Assembly (NCBI GenBank): GCA_937967325.1
Contig: CALBSQ010000169.1
Coordinates: forward strand, 1-30,114
Origin: an uncultured Chloroflexota bacterium
GTDB taxonomy: Bacteria > Chloroflexota > UBA4733
Length of the DNA stretch: 30,114 nucleotides
Reading direction: 5' to 3'
This document shows positions 22,364-29,996 of the stretch, one piece after another. The first letter of the stretch is position 1. Each line of letters starts with the position of its first letter. The position numbers were made by a program, and so were the translations under genes. The notes under the pieces are model-generated. The model saw only the letters and a list, made by a program, of their open reading frames with translations. It made no database searches and was not told the DNA's origin.

Positions 22364-22392
22364 TTGCCACACAGCGAATCTGATCATAGAGT
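22364..22392 (+). promoter_or_regulatory. Predicted promoter of the zinc alcohol dehydrogenase
   Basis: TTGCCA (22364-22369), a 17-base spacer and TAGAGT (22387-22392) lie in the 102-base gap between divergent genes. The predicted leader to the ATG at 22435 is about 36 bases. Confidence 0.5.
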
Positions 22393-22434
22393 AGCATGCG
22401 ATGGCACGATGGATCACGGATCGGATGAAGTACG

Positions 22435-23493
22435 ATGAAAGCGGCGCTGTTCTACGGTGGTCCGGACATTCGGGTGGAGGAGCTCCCGGTTCCGCAACCG
22501 GGGCCCGGCGAGGTGCTGGTGCGGGTCCGCGCCGCCGGCATCTGCGGGAGTGACCTGCACGGCTATCGCCGCGCCGCGCCCCAGAGAGGGACATCGGTCG
22601 GTCGGGAGAACGGGCACGAGCTGGCCGGCGAGGTGGCGGCGTTGGGGCCGGGTGTCACGGGTCTCACGGTCGGTCAGCGCGTCGGCATCGAGCCGGAGCA
22701 CCTGATCGGCTGCGGCAGGTGCGCCTTTTGCCGGCGTGGCGATACGCACCTCTGCCCGGAGCGCGGCCGGCGGAACAACGAGCGACAGGGGAGCCACGGT
22801 TTCTCCCAGTATGATGTGTGCGTCGCGGCCAACGTTCACCCGTTGCCTGATAGCGTGCCCACGGGGGCCGCGGCCATCCTCGACTGCTACGCATGTGCCG
22901 TGCATGCCATGCACCGCGTCCCGCTCTTGCCCTATTGGACGGTCGCCGTGCTTGGCACCGGCGCCATCGGCATGACGGTGGGACAAGTCGCGCGCGCCAG
23001 CGGGGTCCGCCAGGTCATCATGACCGGCACACGCGAGGAGCCGCTGGCCATCGCTCGCGCCGCCGGCGCCGCCGACGTCACCGCTGCCGCGGCGAGCGAA
23101 GATCCCGTCGCGGCGGTGCTCGAGCGCACCGGAGGCGAAGGCGCCGATGTCGTCTTTGAGACGGTCGGCGGGACCGCTCCGACGCTGAATCAAGCCGTCC
23201 AGATGGCCCGACGGGGCGGCACGATCTGCATCCTGGGCATGTTCACCGCGACCCAGGAACTGGACATCAGCTCGGCCTACCGGAAGGAGCTCACCGTCAC
23301 CTGGTGCAACAGCTACTCCACCTGGAACGGCCAGTCCGAGTACGAGATCGCGCTGGATCTGTTGGCCTCAGGGCGGGTACGGGCCGAGTCGATTATCACC
23401 CACCACTTTCCGCTGGATCGCATCGGCGACGCCTTCGCGGCCGCGAATGACAAGAAGTCCTCCAGTGCGATCAAGGTGCTGGTGCAGCCGTAG
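22435..23493 (+). CDS. Zinc-dependent alcohol dehydrogenase (polyol dehydrogenase-like)
   Basis: This 352-residue medium-chain dehydrogenase has catalytic zinc ligands C37 (ICGSDLHGY) and H61-E62 (GHELAGEV), a structural zinc site C93, C96, C99 and C107 (CGRCAFCRRGDTHLC), and the nucleotide motif GTGAIG (174-179). The family covers sorbitol, galactitol-phosphate, threonine and similar NAD-dependent oxidations. D150 sits where many relatives have a zinc-near Glu. The ribosome site is weak. It is convergent with the dehydrogenase that ends the transporter operon, and element B separates them. The context suggests sugar alcohol oxidation. Confidence 0.92.
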   Translation: MKAALFYGGPDIRVEELPVPQPGPGEVLVRVRAAGICGSDLHGYRRAAPQRGTSVGRENGHELAGEVAALGPGVTGLTVGQRVGIEPEHLIGCGRCAFCRRGDTHLCPERGRRNNERQGSHGFSQYDVCVAANVHPLPDSVPTGAAAILDCYACAVHAMHRVPLLPYWTVAVLGTGAIGMTVGQVARASGVRQVIMTGTREEPLAIARAAGAADVTAAAASEDPVAAVLERTGGEGADVVFETVGGTAPTLNQAVQMARRGGTICILGMFTATQELDISSAYRKELTVTWCNSYSTWNGQSEYEIALDLLASGRVRAESIITHHFPLDRIGDAFAAANDKKSSSAIKVLVQP

Positions 23494-23496
23494 GGA

Positions 23497-23655
23497 CGAG
23501 GGGGCGACTGGGCGAGGGGGCGATGAGGCGAGGGGGCGAACCGGAGCAAGGGAGCGTGGCGTGCAATATGGCGCGCGCGTGCCATCTGCCACATAGCCCG
23601 TGCAGTTGCAAGTCTCCTCGTCGCCTCATCGCCCCCTCGCCCAGTCGCCCCCTCG
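23497..23655. repeat. Palindromic element B, about 159 bp, perfect 35-bp arms
   Basis: Arms 23497-23531 and 23621-23655 are exact reverse complements. The 89-base centre includes TGCAGTTG at 23601-23608. The element fills the gap between two convergent genes, so it may serve both as a mobile repeat and as a transcription end. Layout and core match element A although the arm sequences differ. Confidence 0.85.
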
Positions 23656-23657
23656 CC

Positions 23658-24773
23658 TCATCCCCGCTCTACCGGCTCCGTTCGGCCAGTGTCCGCGGAC
23701 TTGATGCCGGCGTCCAGGATGGCCATGGCGTCCAGGTTGAAGCCTGGCTGGAGCGTCTCGTGGAGCGGCTCGCCGGTTTCCAGATGATGGATGAACTCCT
23801 CCGCCAGCGTGGCGCGGCCCGGAGGCAGAGGATCGCCCTCGATGGTCTGGGGCTCGCTCTCCCTGCCTCGGAGCAGGCGGATCACCTGGCCCGAGCCGCC
23901 GCGCTCGACCACCATGGTCCCGGTCTCGCCGTACAGCAGCGGGCCGGTTGGGACGCCGTGGTCCAGTGTGGTCCAGGTGGCTTCCAGGAGGGCGATAGCC
24001 TTGGGGAAGCGCACGGTGATGACCGCGTTGTCGTCGGCGTCGCCATAGGGGCTGTTCAGGTTGACCTTCATGCCCGATGCCGATGTCGCCGGCTCTCCTA
24101 CGTACCAGCGGGCCAGGCAGGCCCCGTAGCAGCAGTAGTCAAGCAGTACGCCGCCGCCGGTGGCCTTGTGATGCCACCAGGTCGCGCCCTTCTGCTCGTC
24201 GGTCATCGGCAGGGCGCGCCCGTCGACGCCGGGGTGTGTCGAGCCATGCGACAGCGGACCCATGGAGCCGGCCCGCCACTTCACCTCCAGTAACCGGCCG
24301 ATCGTGCCGGAGGCGAGCAGCTCCTTGGCCTTGCGAATGACCGGCGACCACGTCGTCGGCCAGTTGACCATCAACTCGACGCCGGCGTCAGTTGCCGCGT
24401 TCGCCATGCTCCGCGCCTCGTCCAGCGACGCCGCCATCGGCTTCTCGGTGACCATGTGGGCGCCGTGTTTCGCTATGGCTTGTGCCACCTCGCCGTGTCT
24501 GGCATTCTCTGGGCAGAACAGGACGATGTCGAGCTTCTCCTTGCCGAGCATGGCCCGGTAGTCGTCGTATACCGTGGGGATGCCGATGTCCTCATGGGCG
24601 TGCTTGAGGTTCCAGCCGCGGGTGAAGCGTGCTTCCACCAGCTCGGGAACGGCCGGCCTGGTGTCGGCGCAGGCGACCCACTCGACGTTCGGTAACGCCT
24701 TGAAGGCCCGCATCAGCTCGTTGATGTGCATGTGGGCGAAGCCGATCACGCCCACGCGATAGGTCTTGGTCAA
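23658..24773 (-). CDS. Gfo/Idh/MocA family oxidoreductase, TTG start
   Basis: This 371-residue dehydrogenase closes the sugar ABC operon. The N-terminal motif is GVIGFAHMHINEL, without the classical GxGxxG, as in a subgroup of the family. EKP is at 110-112, and GGGVLLDYCCYGACLARWY is the substrate-site helix, with C-C-Y where others have G-x-H. AAGGAG sits 7 bases before a TTG at 24773, whereas the in-frame ATG at 24809 has no ribosome site, so TTG is chosen. Being transcribed with the transporter suggests it acts on the imported sugar or its derivative. Confidence 0.88.
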   Translation of the reverse strand: MTKTYRVGVIGFAHMHINELMRAFKALPNVEWVACADTRPAVPELVEARFTRGWNLKHAHEDIGIPTVYDDYRAMLGKEKLDIVLFCPENARHGEVAQAIAKHGAHMVTEKPMAASLDEARSMANAATDAGVELMVNWPTTWSPVIRKAKELLASGTIGRLLEVKWRAGSMGPLSHGSTHPGVDGRALPMTDEQKGATWWHHKATGGGVLLDYCCYGACLARWYVGEPATSASGMKVNLNSPYGDADDNAVITVRFPKAIALLEATWTTLDHGVPTGPLLYGETGTMVVERGGSGQVIRLLRGRESEPQTIEGDPLPPGRATLAEEFIHHLETGEPLHETLQPGFNLDAMAILDAGIKSADTGRTEPVERG

Positions 24774-24885
24774 CTCATCACTCCTTGTGGTTGCGCTCCC
24801 GGCGCCCATGCTATGCAGCGACCGATTGGGCTGTCAATGCAGCGTGGATTGCGCAATGTCGCGGCGTCCCTCGCGTCGCCGGCCT

Positions 24886-24907
24886 GCGGGGCCATGCATG
24901 GTCCCGC
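24886..24907. other. Intercistronic hairpin after the second permease
   Basis: GCGGGGCC (24886-24893) and GGTCCCGC (24900-24907) can pair with one imperfect position around the loop ATGCAT. It lies 4 bases past the permease stop and could protect or separate the transcript from the dehydrogenase gene. Confidence 0.35.
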
Positions 24908-24910
24908 GGC

Positions 24911-25795
24911 TTACCCCTTCACGCCGCCAAGGGTGATGCCCTGGACAAAGGTGCGCTGGGTGAAGAAGAACAGGATGATGATGGGCGTAGTCATGACGAC
25001 GGACGCTGCCATCAGCATGCTCCACTCCGTCGAGTGCTGGCTCGAGTAGATGGTCAGGCCGATGGACAGGGTGTACTTGGTGTTGTCGGTGAGATAGATG
25101 AGCGGCCCCAGGAAGTCGCGATAGCTTCCTAAGAACTGCAGCAGCGCCACGGTGGCGAGCGCCGGCTTGATCAAGGGCACCATGATGCGGAGGAAGATGC
25201 CCAGCTCGTTGGCGCCGTCGATCCGCGCCGCGTCGGACAGCTCCACCGGGATGGTCAGGAAGAACTGCCGCAGCAGGAAGATGAAGAAGGCGCTGCCGAA
25301 ATAGGCCGGCACGATCAGCGGGCGAAAGGTATTGATCCAGCCCAGCGTCTTGAACACGATGAAGAGCGGGATTAACGTCACTGCGAAGGGCAGCATCATG
25401 GTGGCCAGGGTCAGGATGAAGAGGACATTGCGGCCCGGCCAGTGCAGCCGTGCCAAGCTGTAGGCCACCAGCGAGCACGATATCACGGTGCCGACCGTCG
25501 CGAACAGCGCAATCTGGAGCGTATTCAGGAAATAGGTGCCGTAGGGGATGTACTGCAGCGCGGCCGGATAGTTGCTGAACATCATCGGGGCGGGGATCCA
25601 CTGGGGCGGGTACACGAAAATGTGCTGGTCGTCCTTCAGTGACGTCGACAGCATCCAGAGGAAGGGCATGAGGAAGGTGATCCCTGCGCACACGAGCACG
25701 ATCTGGACGAGCACGGGGCGGAGTACACCCCGCCAAAGGCCGCGAGGCCTTGGTCCAACGGTGGTCAGTGCACGTTCTTGAGTAAGAGCAGCCAC
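24911..25795 (-). CDS. Carbohydrate ABC transporter permease (MalG-like)
   Basis: This 294-residue integral membrane protein has about six hydrophobic segments, the first at IVLVCAGITFLMPFLWMLST. The cytoplasmic EAA loop, which contacts the ATPase, reads SDAARIDGANELGIFLRIMVP. The C-terminal FVQGITLGGVKG is typical of MalG-type subunits. The frame extends to 25921, but GTG at 25795 follows AGGGGG by 6 bases and avoids overlap with the first permease, so it is chosen. It forms the import channel with the permease upstream. No ATPase gene is nearby. Confidence 0.93.
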   Translation of the reverse strand: MAALTQERALTTVGPRPRGLWRGVLRPVLVQIVLVCAGITFLMPFLWMLSTSLKDDQHIFVYPPQWIPAPMMFSNYPAALQYIPYGTYFLNTLQIALFATVGTVISCSLVAYSLARLHWPGRNVLFILTLATMMLPFAVTLIPLFIVFKTLGWINTFRPLIVPAYFGSAFFIFLLRQFFLTIPVELSDAARIDGANELGIFLRIMVPLIKPALATVALLQFLGSYRDFLGPLIYLTDNTKYTLSIGLTIYSSQHSTEWSMLMAASVVMTTPIIILFFFTQRTFVQGITLGGVKG

Positions 25796-25827
25796 GGCGC
25801 ACCCCCTGCCCGCGTTGTCGCGCGGCG

Positions 25828-26778
25828 CTACCTGCGATCTTCTCCGCTGTAGTAGACCCACTGCCTGGAGCTTCGCACCAGGAGCAGCGTGACGATGAGG
25901 ACCATGATGAAGAGCACCCACGCCATGGCGGAGGCGTACCCCATCTTGAAGTAGACGAAGGCATTCCGGTAGAGCAGCAGCACGTAGAACATCGCCGAGT
26001 TGGCGGGGTTGCCGGTGCCGCCGGTGATGATGTAGGCCTCCGAGAATACCTGTAAGGCGCCGATCAAGCCGATGATGACGTTGAACAGGATTACCGGGGT
26101 CAGCATCGGCAAGGTGACGTTGACTAGCTTACGTAGGGCATTAGCGCCGTCGACCGACGCCGCGTCATACAGATCCTTGGGCACGTCCTGGAGGCCGGCC
26201 AGATAGATAATGACGGCGTTGCCGACGGTCCAGAGGGACATAATGACATAGGATGGCTTGGCCCAGGTCGGGTTGGCGTACCAGCCGGGTCCCTGTATCC
26301 CGATCAGCGCCAGCAGGTCGTTGACGACACCGTAGGTCGGATTGAGCACCCATTGCCAGACCAGGGCCAAGGCCACGGTCGGCACCAGCACGGGCAAGTA
26401 GAAGATGGTCCGGTGCAGGGCCATGAATCTGATTTTCAGATTGAGCAGCAACGCGAGGGCGATGGCGAAGACGGTGCCGATGGGGATAAGCATCCCGGCG
26501 AACACTCCCGTGTTCACAATGGACGTGATGAAGAGATCGTCTTGCGTGAAGAGATCGGCGTAATTGCGCAGGCCGATCCAGCGGGGGCTTTCCAGCACGC
26601 TGTAGTCGGTGAAGCTGTAGTACAAGGACGCGGCGATCGGGTAGACGAGGAAGACGCACAGACCGACGATCCAGGGCGAGGCAAAGGCGAGGCCGATGAG
26701 CAGCGCTCGCGTTTGCTTGGATCGAGCCGAGGTGCGCCGCACCGCCGGCGTCGCGGTTAGCCTGCCGACTTCCGCCAT
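25828..26778 (-). CDS. Carbohydrate ABC transporter permease (MalF/UgpA-like)
   Basis: This 316-residue permease has a basic N-terminus, a first membrane segment at about 28-50 (LIGLAFASPWIVGLCVFLVY), the periplasmic YYSFTDYSVLESPRWIGLRNY stretch typical of the family, and an EAA loop YDAASVDGANALRKLVNVTLP. It pairs with the MalG-like subunit encoded 32 bases after its stop. The ATG at 26778 has GGAAGGA 7 bases before it. It is translated downstream of the binding-protein gene, from which a strong hairpin separates it. Confidence 0.94.
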   Translation of the reverse strand: MAEVGRLTATPAVRRTSARSKQTRALLIGLAFASPWIVGLCVFLVYPIAASLYYSFTDYSVLESPRWIGLRNYADLFTQDDLFITSIVNTGVFAGMLIPIGTVFAIALALLLNLKIRFMALHRTIFYLPVLVPTVALALVWQWVLNPTYGVVNDLLALIGIQGPGWYANPTWAKPSYVIMSLWTVGNAVIIYLAGLQDVPKDLYDAASVDGANALRKLVNVTLPMLTPVILFNVIIGLIGALQVFSEAYIITGGTGNPANSAMFYVLLLYRNAFVYFKMGYASAMAWVLFIMVLIVTLLLVRSSRQWVYYSGEDRR

Positions 26779-26876
26779 TGCGGTATCCTTCCGGTCCTTT
26801 CAGGCACGCGGTGGAGGGCGAGCCTGATTATATGCTCACAGACCGTGATGCACCATAGGCCGCCGCCTCAGGATCC

Positions 26877-26915
26877 AGCGCGGGCCGCTCGCCGGCGAGT
26901 GGCGGGACCCGCGCT
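26877..26915. other. Stem-loop between binding protein and permease genes
   Basis: Outer arms AGCGCGGG (26877-26884) and CCCGCGCT (26908-26915) enclose a perfect palindrome CTCGCCGGCGAG. It lies just after the binding-protein stop at 26932, where ABC operons often place a hairpin to keep binding-protein mRNA more abundant than permease mRNA. Confidence 0.6.
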
Positions 26916-26931
26916 GAACCCCATCAGCGAT

Positions 26932-28335
26932 TTAGCGGTATTTGGCCTCTTCGTCGTTGGCCTTCTTACTCACGTCGGCCAGCGCCTCCTGAGGCGATTT
27001 CTTGCCGTTCAAAACCAGGCTCTGCGCGGAGCCCAGCTCGTTCCAGAGGACCTGACCGGCGGGAATGGCTGGCCGGTTCTTGGCGGTCTTCAGGAAGTCC
27101 ATGAACATCGCGTGCTTCGGATCGGCGCGGAAGCCGGGGTCGTTGGAGGCGTCGATGTTGGTGGGGATGTGCAGCGTGGCCAGGTTCCACTTGCGCTGGC
27201 CCTCTTTGCCGGCCAGGTAGCCGATCCAGTTGTAGCCCTCGGCAGAGTGCTTGACACCCTTGGGCAGGACCTGCGACCAGCCGCCGGCCATGCAGGATGC
27301 TGGGCCGTTCTTGCCGGGCATCGGCGCCACGCCGAAGTTCATGTCCGGCTTGAACTTCTTGATGGTCGCCAGGGCCCAGTCGCCATCGGCGATCATCGCG
27401 ATCTGGCCGGACAGGAAGGGGTCGTTGGTCTGGTTGCCGAAGGCCGAGGCGAAGGCCTCCATGTCCTGTTCGTTGTACTTGTCGGCGTAGGATTTCATCC
27501 AGGTAAACGCTTCGACGATCTTCGGCTCGTCGGCCGTGACCAGATCCTTGCCCTTGTCGTAGAAGGTCCCGTCGAATTGGAGCCCCACGGCGAAGTGAAA
27601 GGACTGCCGGAAGGCGGGGCTATACCCCCAATGGGCAAACTTGCGGCCGTCTTTCTTGGTCAGTTTTTCGGCCAGCGAGTCCAGCTCGCTGATCGTAGTC
27701 GGGGGCTTGTCGATCCCCGCCTCTTTGAACAGATCCATGTTGTAGTAGATACCGCGCGTGTCCGTATCGAAAGGCATCGCGTACAGCTTCCCCTTGTAGG
27801 ACGCCTCCTCCCAGGAGAAAGGAAAGTACTGGTCGGCGGTGATGCCGGCCGTCTTGGCCAGGTCGCTCAGGTCGGTCAGCGAGTTCTTCGCCGCCCATGC
27901 CGACACGATGAAGCGGTCGAACTCCGCGCTCTCCGGGGGCGTGCCGGCGGCAATAGAGGTGAGCAGCTTCTCGGACATCTGGGTGCCGGCAGTCGTCGGC
28001 ACGTAGATCGGCTGCACGCGAATCTTGTCCTGCGACTTGTGATAGTCATTCATCACGGCAAGGGTTGCTTCGAGGTCGACCTTGTCACCGCGCGGCGTCC
28101 AGTACTCGATCTTTGTCTGGCCCTGCGCGACCTGGACTTGGGGGATCTGCGCCTCGGCGGTGGGCTCGGCCGCCGGCTGGCTGGCCGCCTTGCTCGCCGT
28201 GCTACTGGCGCTGGCCGACGCCAGCCCGGGCGGCGTCGTCCCGCCGCCGCAGGCGGCGAGGAGACCTCCGCTCAAGCCGACCGCCGCTCCGCCGAGCAGC
28301 ACGCCCAATGCCGAACGCCGGGAGAGATTGACCAT
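26932..28335 (-). CDS. Extracellular solute-binding lipoprotein of the sugar ABC transporter
   Basis: This 467-residue lipoprotein delivers sugar to the two permeases encoded downstream. It has a Tat-type motif (SRRSALG, residues 5-11), a hydrophobic stretch and a lipobox LAAC with C29 as the lipidation site, then a short Ala/Ser-rich linker and a family 1 binding fold (EYWTPRGDKVDLEATLAVMNDY; AMPFDTDTRGIYYNMDLF). The open frame extends to 28509, but ATG at 28335 follows GAGGAG by 7 bases and places the signal properly. A strong promoter lies at 28428-28455. It heads the operon. Confidence 0.94.
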   Translation of the reverse strand: MVNLSRRSALGVLLGGAAVGLSGGLLAACGGGTTPPGLASASASSTASKAASQPAAEPTAEAQIPQVQVAQGQTKIEYWTPRGDKVDLEATLAVMNDYHKSQDKIRVQPIYVPTTAGTQMSEKLLTSIAAGTPPESAEFDRFIVSAWAAKNSLTDLSDLAKTAGITADQYFPFSWEEASYKGKLYAMPFDTDTRGIYYNMDLFKEAGIDKPPTTISELDSLAEKLTKKDGRKFAHWGYSPAFRQSFHFAVGLQFDGTFYDKGKDLVTADEPKIVEAFTWMKSYADKYNEQDMEAFASAFGNQTNDPFLSGQIAMIADGDWALATIKKFKPDMNFGVAPMPGKNGPASCMAGGWSQVLPKGVKHSAEGYNWIGYLAGKEGQRKWNLATLHIPTNIDASNDPGFRADPKHAMFMDFLKTAKNRPAIPAGQVLWNELGSAQSLVLNGKKSPQEALADVSKKANDEEAKYR

Positions 28336-28427
28336 GGTTGACTCCTCACTACACGCATATGCCACTCTGGCTAGCACAAAGCCAGGGCTCGGGGCAACGA
28401 ATAGGTCAGCACGCTTGATCGATGGCG

Positions 28428-28455
28428 ATTGTACCTGATGCCCGCGCCCTGTCAA
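28428..28455 (-). promoter_or_regulatory. Predicted strong promoter of the sugar ABC operon
   Basis: On the minus strand a perfect TTGACA (28455-28450) is followed after 16 bases by TACAAT (28433-28428), one base from consensus. The leader would be about 86 bases. Upstream, CTCCGA occurs twice with an 8-base period inside GCATC...GATGC ends near 28463-28485, a possible regulator site. Confidence 0.65.
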
Positions 28456-28562
28456 GCTGGCATCACTCCGACACTCCGATGCGAGAAGTCCCGGGAGCGT
28501 CGCTGCCATCCCCCGGCTATACTGACCGTAGGTGACTGATCCAACGGTGGCGGGAGGACCCG

Positions 28563-28745
28563 GTGCGCTGGCTTACTACCGATCAGGTGCGCTGTCTCGA
28601 CTGTAGGCGCACGACCACCATCACGACGCGCTGGACGTGCGAGGGGCGCCAGCCGAAGTGCGGCCATTGCGGTAGCCGGGCCGTCGAGCGCAAGGACACA
28701 CTGCTGAGGCAACTCCGTGACTTGATGGTCATGGGCGGCGGTTGA
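28563..28745 (+). CDS. Small zinc-ribbon-like protein
   Basis: This 60-residue protein has two cysteine pairs, C11-x-x-C14 and C33-x-x-C36, spaced as in a zinc ribbon, plus C26, with several basic residues between. The GTG at 28563 follows GGAGGA by 4 bases, a strong ribosome site that supports a real gene. Such small proteins often bind nucleic acid or a partner protein, but this one has no recognisable name. It is divergent from the transporter operon and is followed 75 bases later by the dehydrogenase gene. Confidence 0.6.
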   Translation: MRWLTTDQVRCLDCRRTTTITTRWTCEGRQPKCGHCGSRAVERKDTLLRQLRDLMVMGGG

Positions 28746-28820
28746 GGCTTGTCCAATCCGATGGCCGGTGGCCGTCCTCAGGAGTATGGGTAGTCTCTAT
28801 CTGAGCGCTGGAGCGGATCC

Positions 28821-29870
28821 GTGGCGAGCTACCAAATCGACGTGAGGGCGTTGCACAGCGCTTTGCAGCAATGTTTGCAGCAGCAGCGCGTGCCGCCCGA
28901 TCAGGCGGAGCAGATCGCGGCGGTGCTACTGGATTGCGAGCTGCGCGGCTACGACGACCACGGCGTGGCCTTCCTCGGCTCTTTGACCGAGTGGTACCGG
29001 TCGGGCGCGTTGAATCCCACGCCGCGGGTTCAGGTGCTGCGCGAGGACCGTGCCGGCATCTTGCTGGATGGCGACGCGGGATGCGGCGTCATCGCCGCGA
29101 CGGAGGCGATGCGACGGTGCATCGCCGCGGCCAGGCAGCACGGCATCGCTTGCGCCGGCATTCAGCGCTCCGGCCATTTCATCGCCGCCGCCCCATATGC
29201 CGTCATGGCGGCGGACGCCGGCATGATCGGCTTCGCCTCGTCCAACACCCCGCCACTCATGGCCTCCACCGGTGGACTCACGCGCGTCCTGGGCACCAAT
29301 CCGCTCGCCTACGCCATCCCGGCCGGGCGGCACGATCCGGTGGTGATGGACATGGCTACTAGCGCCACCGCCGGATATAAAGTGCGCATGGCCGCGAAGG
29401 AGGGCCGTCGCATCCCCGAAGGGCTGATCGCCGACCGCGATGGACGGCCCAGCACCGACCCCAACGACTTCGTCAACGGCGGGCTGATCCTTCCCGCCGG
29501 TGGCCACAAGGGCTTCGGGCTGGCCATGGTCGTGGACACCTTGGCGGGTGTGCTGACCGGCGCCGGCTTTGCCCAGAGCGGCGGCGTGACCAATGGCAAG
29601 TGTGGTCAGTTCTTCTGGGCGCTCGATGTGGAGATGTTCATGCCCCAAGCCGAGTTCCTGGCGCGCGTGGATGAGCAGATCGACCAGATCAAGGCCGGCA
29701 AGCTTGCCGCCGGTGTGAGCGAAGTTCTGGTCCCCGGCGAGCGCGGGCAGCGCCGGTGCCGGGAGCTGCAACAGTCGGGCCACGTGCCGCTCAACGCTGT
29801 CGCCTGGGAGGTGCTGGCGGACGAGTGCCGGCGCGCCGGGATCAGCGCGCCGGAGTCGCCGCGTCTGTGA
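28821..29870 (+). CDS. Malate/L-lactate/ureidoglycolate dehydrogenase family protein
   Basis: This 349-residue NAD(P)-dependent dehydrogenase belongs to the LDH2/MDH2 family, which is unrelated to Rossmann-type lactate dehydrogenase. Hallmarks are DCELRGYDDHGV near residue 40, RSGHFIAAAPYAVMAADAGMIGFASSN in the middle (with the catalytic His), GTNPLAYAIPA, VMDMATSATA, and GGHKGFGLAMVVDTLAGVLTGAGF. Relatives oxidise 2-hydroxy acids such as malate, lactate, sulfolactate or 2,3-diketogulonate. The GTG at 28821 has GGAG 8 bases before it. The setting next to a sugar transporter suggests a sugar-acid-derived substrate. Confidence 0.92.
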   Translation: MASYQIDVRALHSALQQCLQQQRVPPDQAEQIAAVLLDCELRGYDDHGVAFLGSLTEWYRSGALNPTPRVQVLREDRAGILLDGDAGCGVIAATEAMRRCIAAARQHGIACAGIQRSGHFIAAAPYAVMAADAGMIGFASSNTPPLMASTGGLTRVLGTNPLAYAIPAGRHDPVVMDMATSATAGYKVRMAAKEGRRIPEGLIADRDGRPSTDPNDFVNGGLILPAGGHKGFGLAMVVDTLAGVLTGAGFAQSGGVTNGKCGQFFWALDVEMFMPQAEFLARVDEQIDQIKAGKLAAGVSEVLVPGERGQRRCRELQQSGHVPLNAVAWEVLADECRRAGISAPESPRL

Positions 29871-29939
29871 CGCGTCGGTCTGGCTGATCCGCGGTTCCCC
29901 AAACCCGTCGATGGCGTCGCGGCATCGTTGTGCGGCGCA

Positions 29940-29968
29940 TTGCATGTGCGATACATTTGTTGTATAAT
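29940..29968 (+). promoter_or_regulatory. Promoter with perfect TATAAT and overlapping inverted repeat
   Basis: TTGCAT (29940-29945), a 17-base spacer and TATAAT (29963-29968) precede the gene at 29997. ATACA and TGTAT (29951-29965) form an inverted repeat across the -10 box, which suits autorepression by a winged-helix regulator. Confidence 0.5.
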
Positions 29969-29996
29969 GCATCTATCTTGATTGAGGAAGTGACGC

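Noticed and set aside
23497..23655. CRISPR-like or tandem repeat array
   Set aside because: The repeated G-rich words are two inverted arms, not regularly spaced direct repeats with unique spacers. No cas gene is present.
26845..28341. Long open frame (498 codons) on the plus strand
   Set aside because: It is antisense to the sugar-binding lipoprotein, which has a clear signal, lipobox and ribosome site. The plus-strand product is Arg/Gly/Leu-rich low-complexity sequence typical of antisense frames in high-GC DNA.
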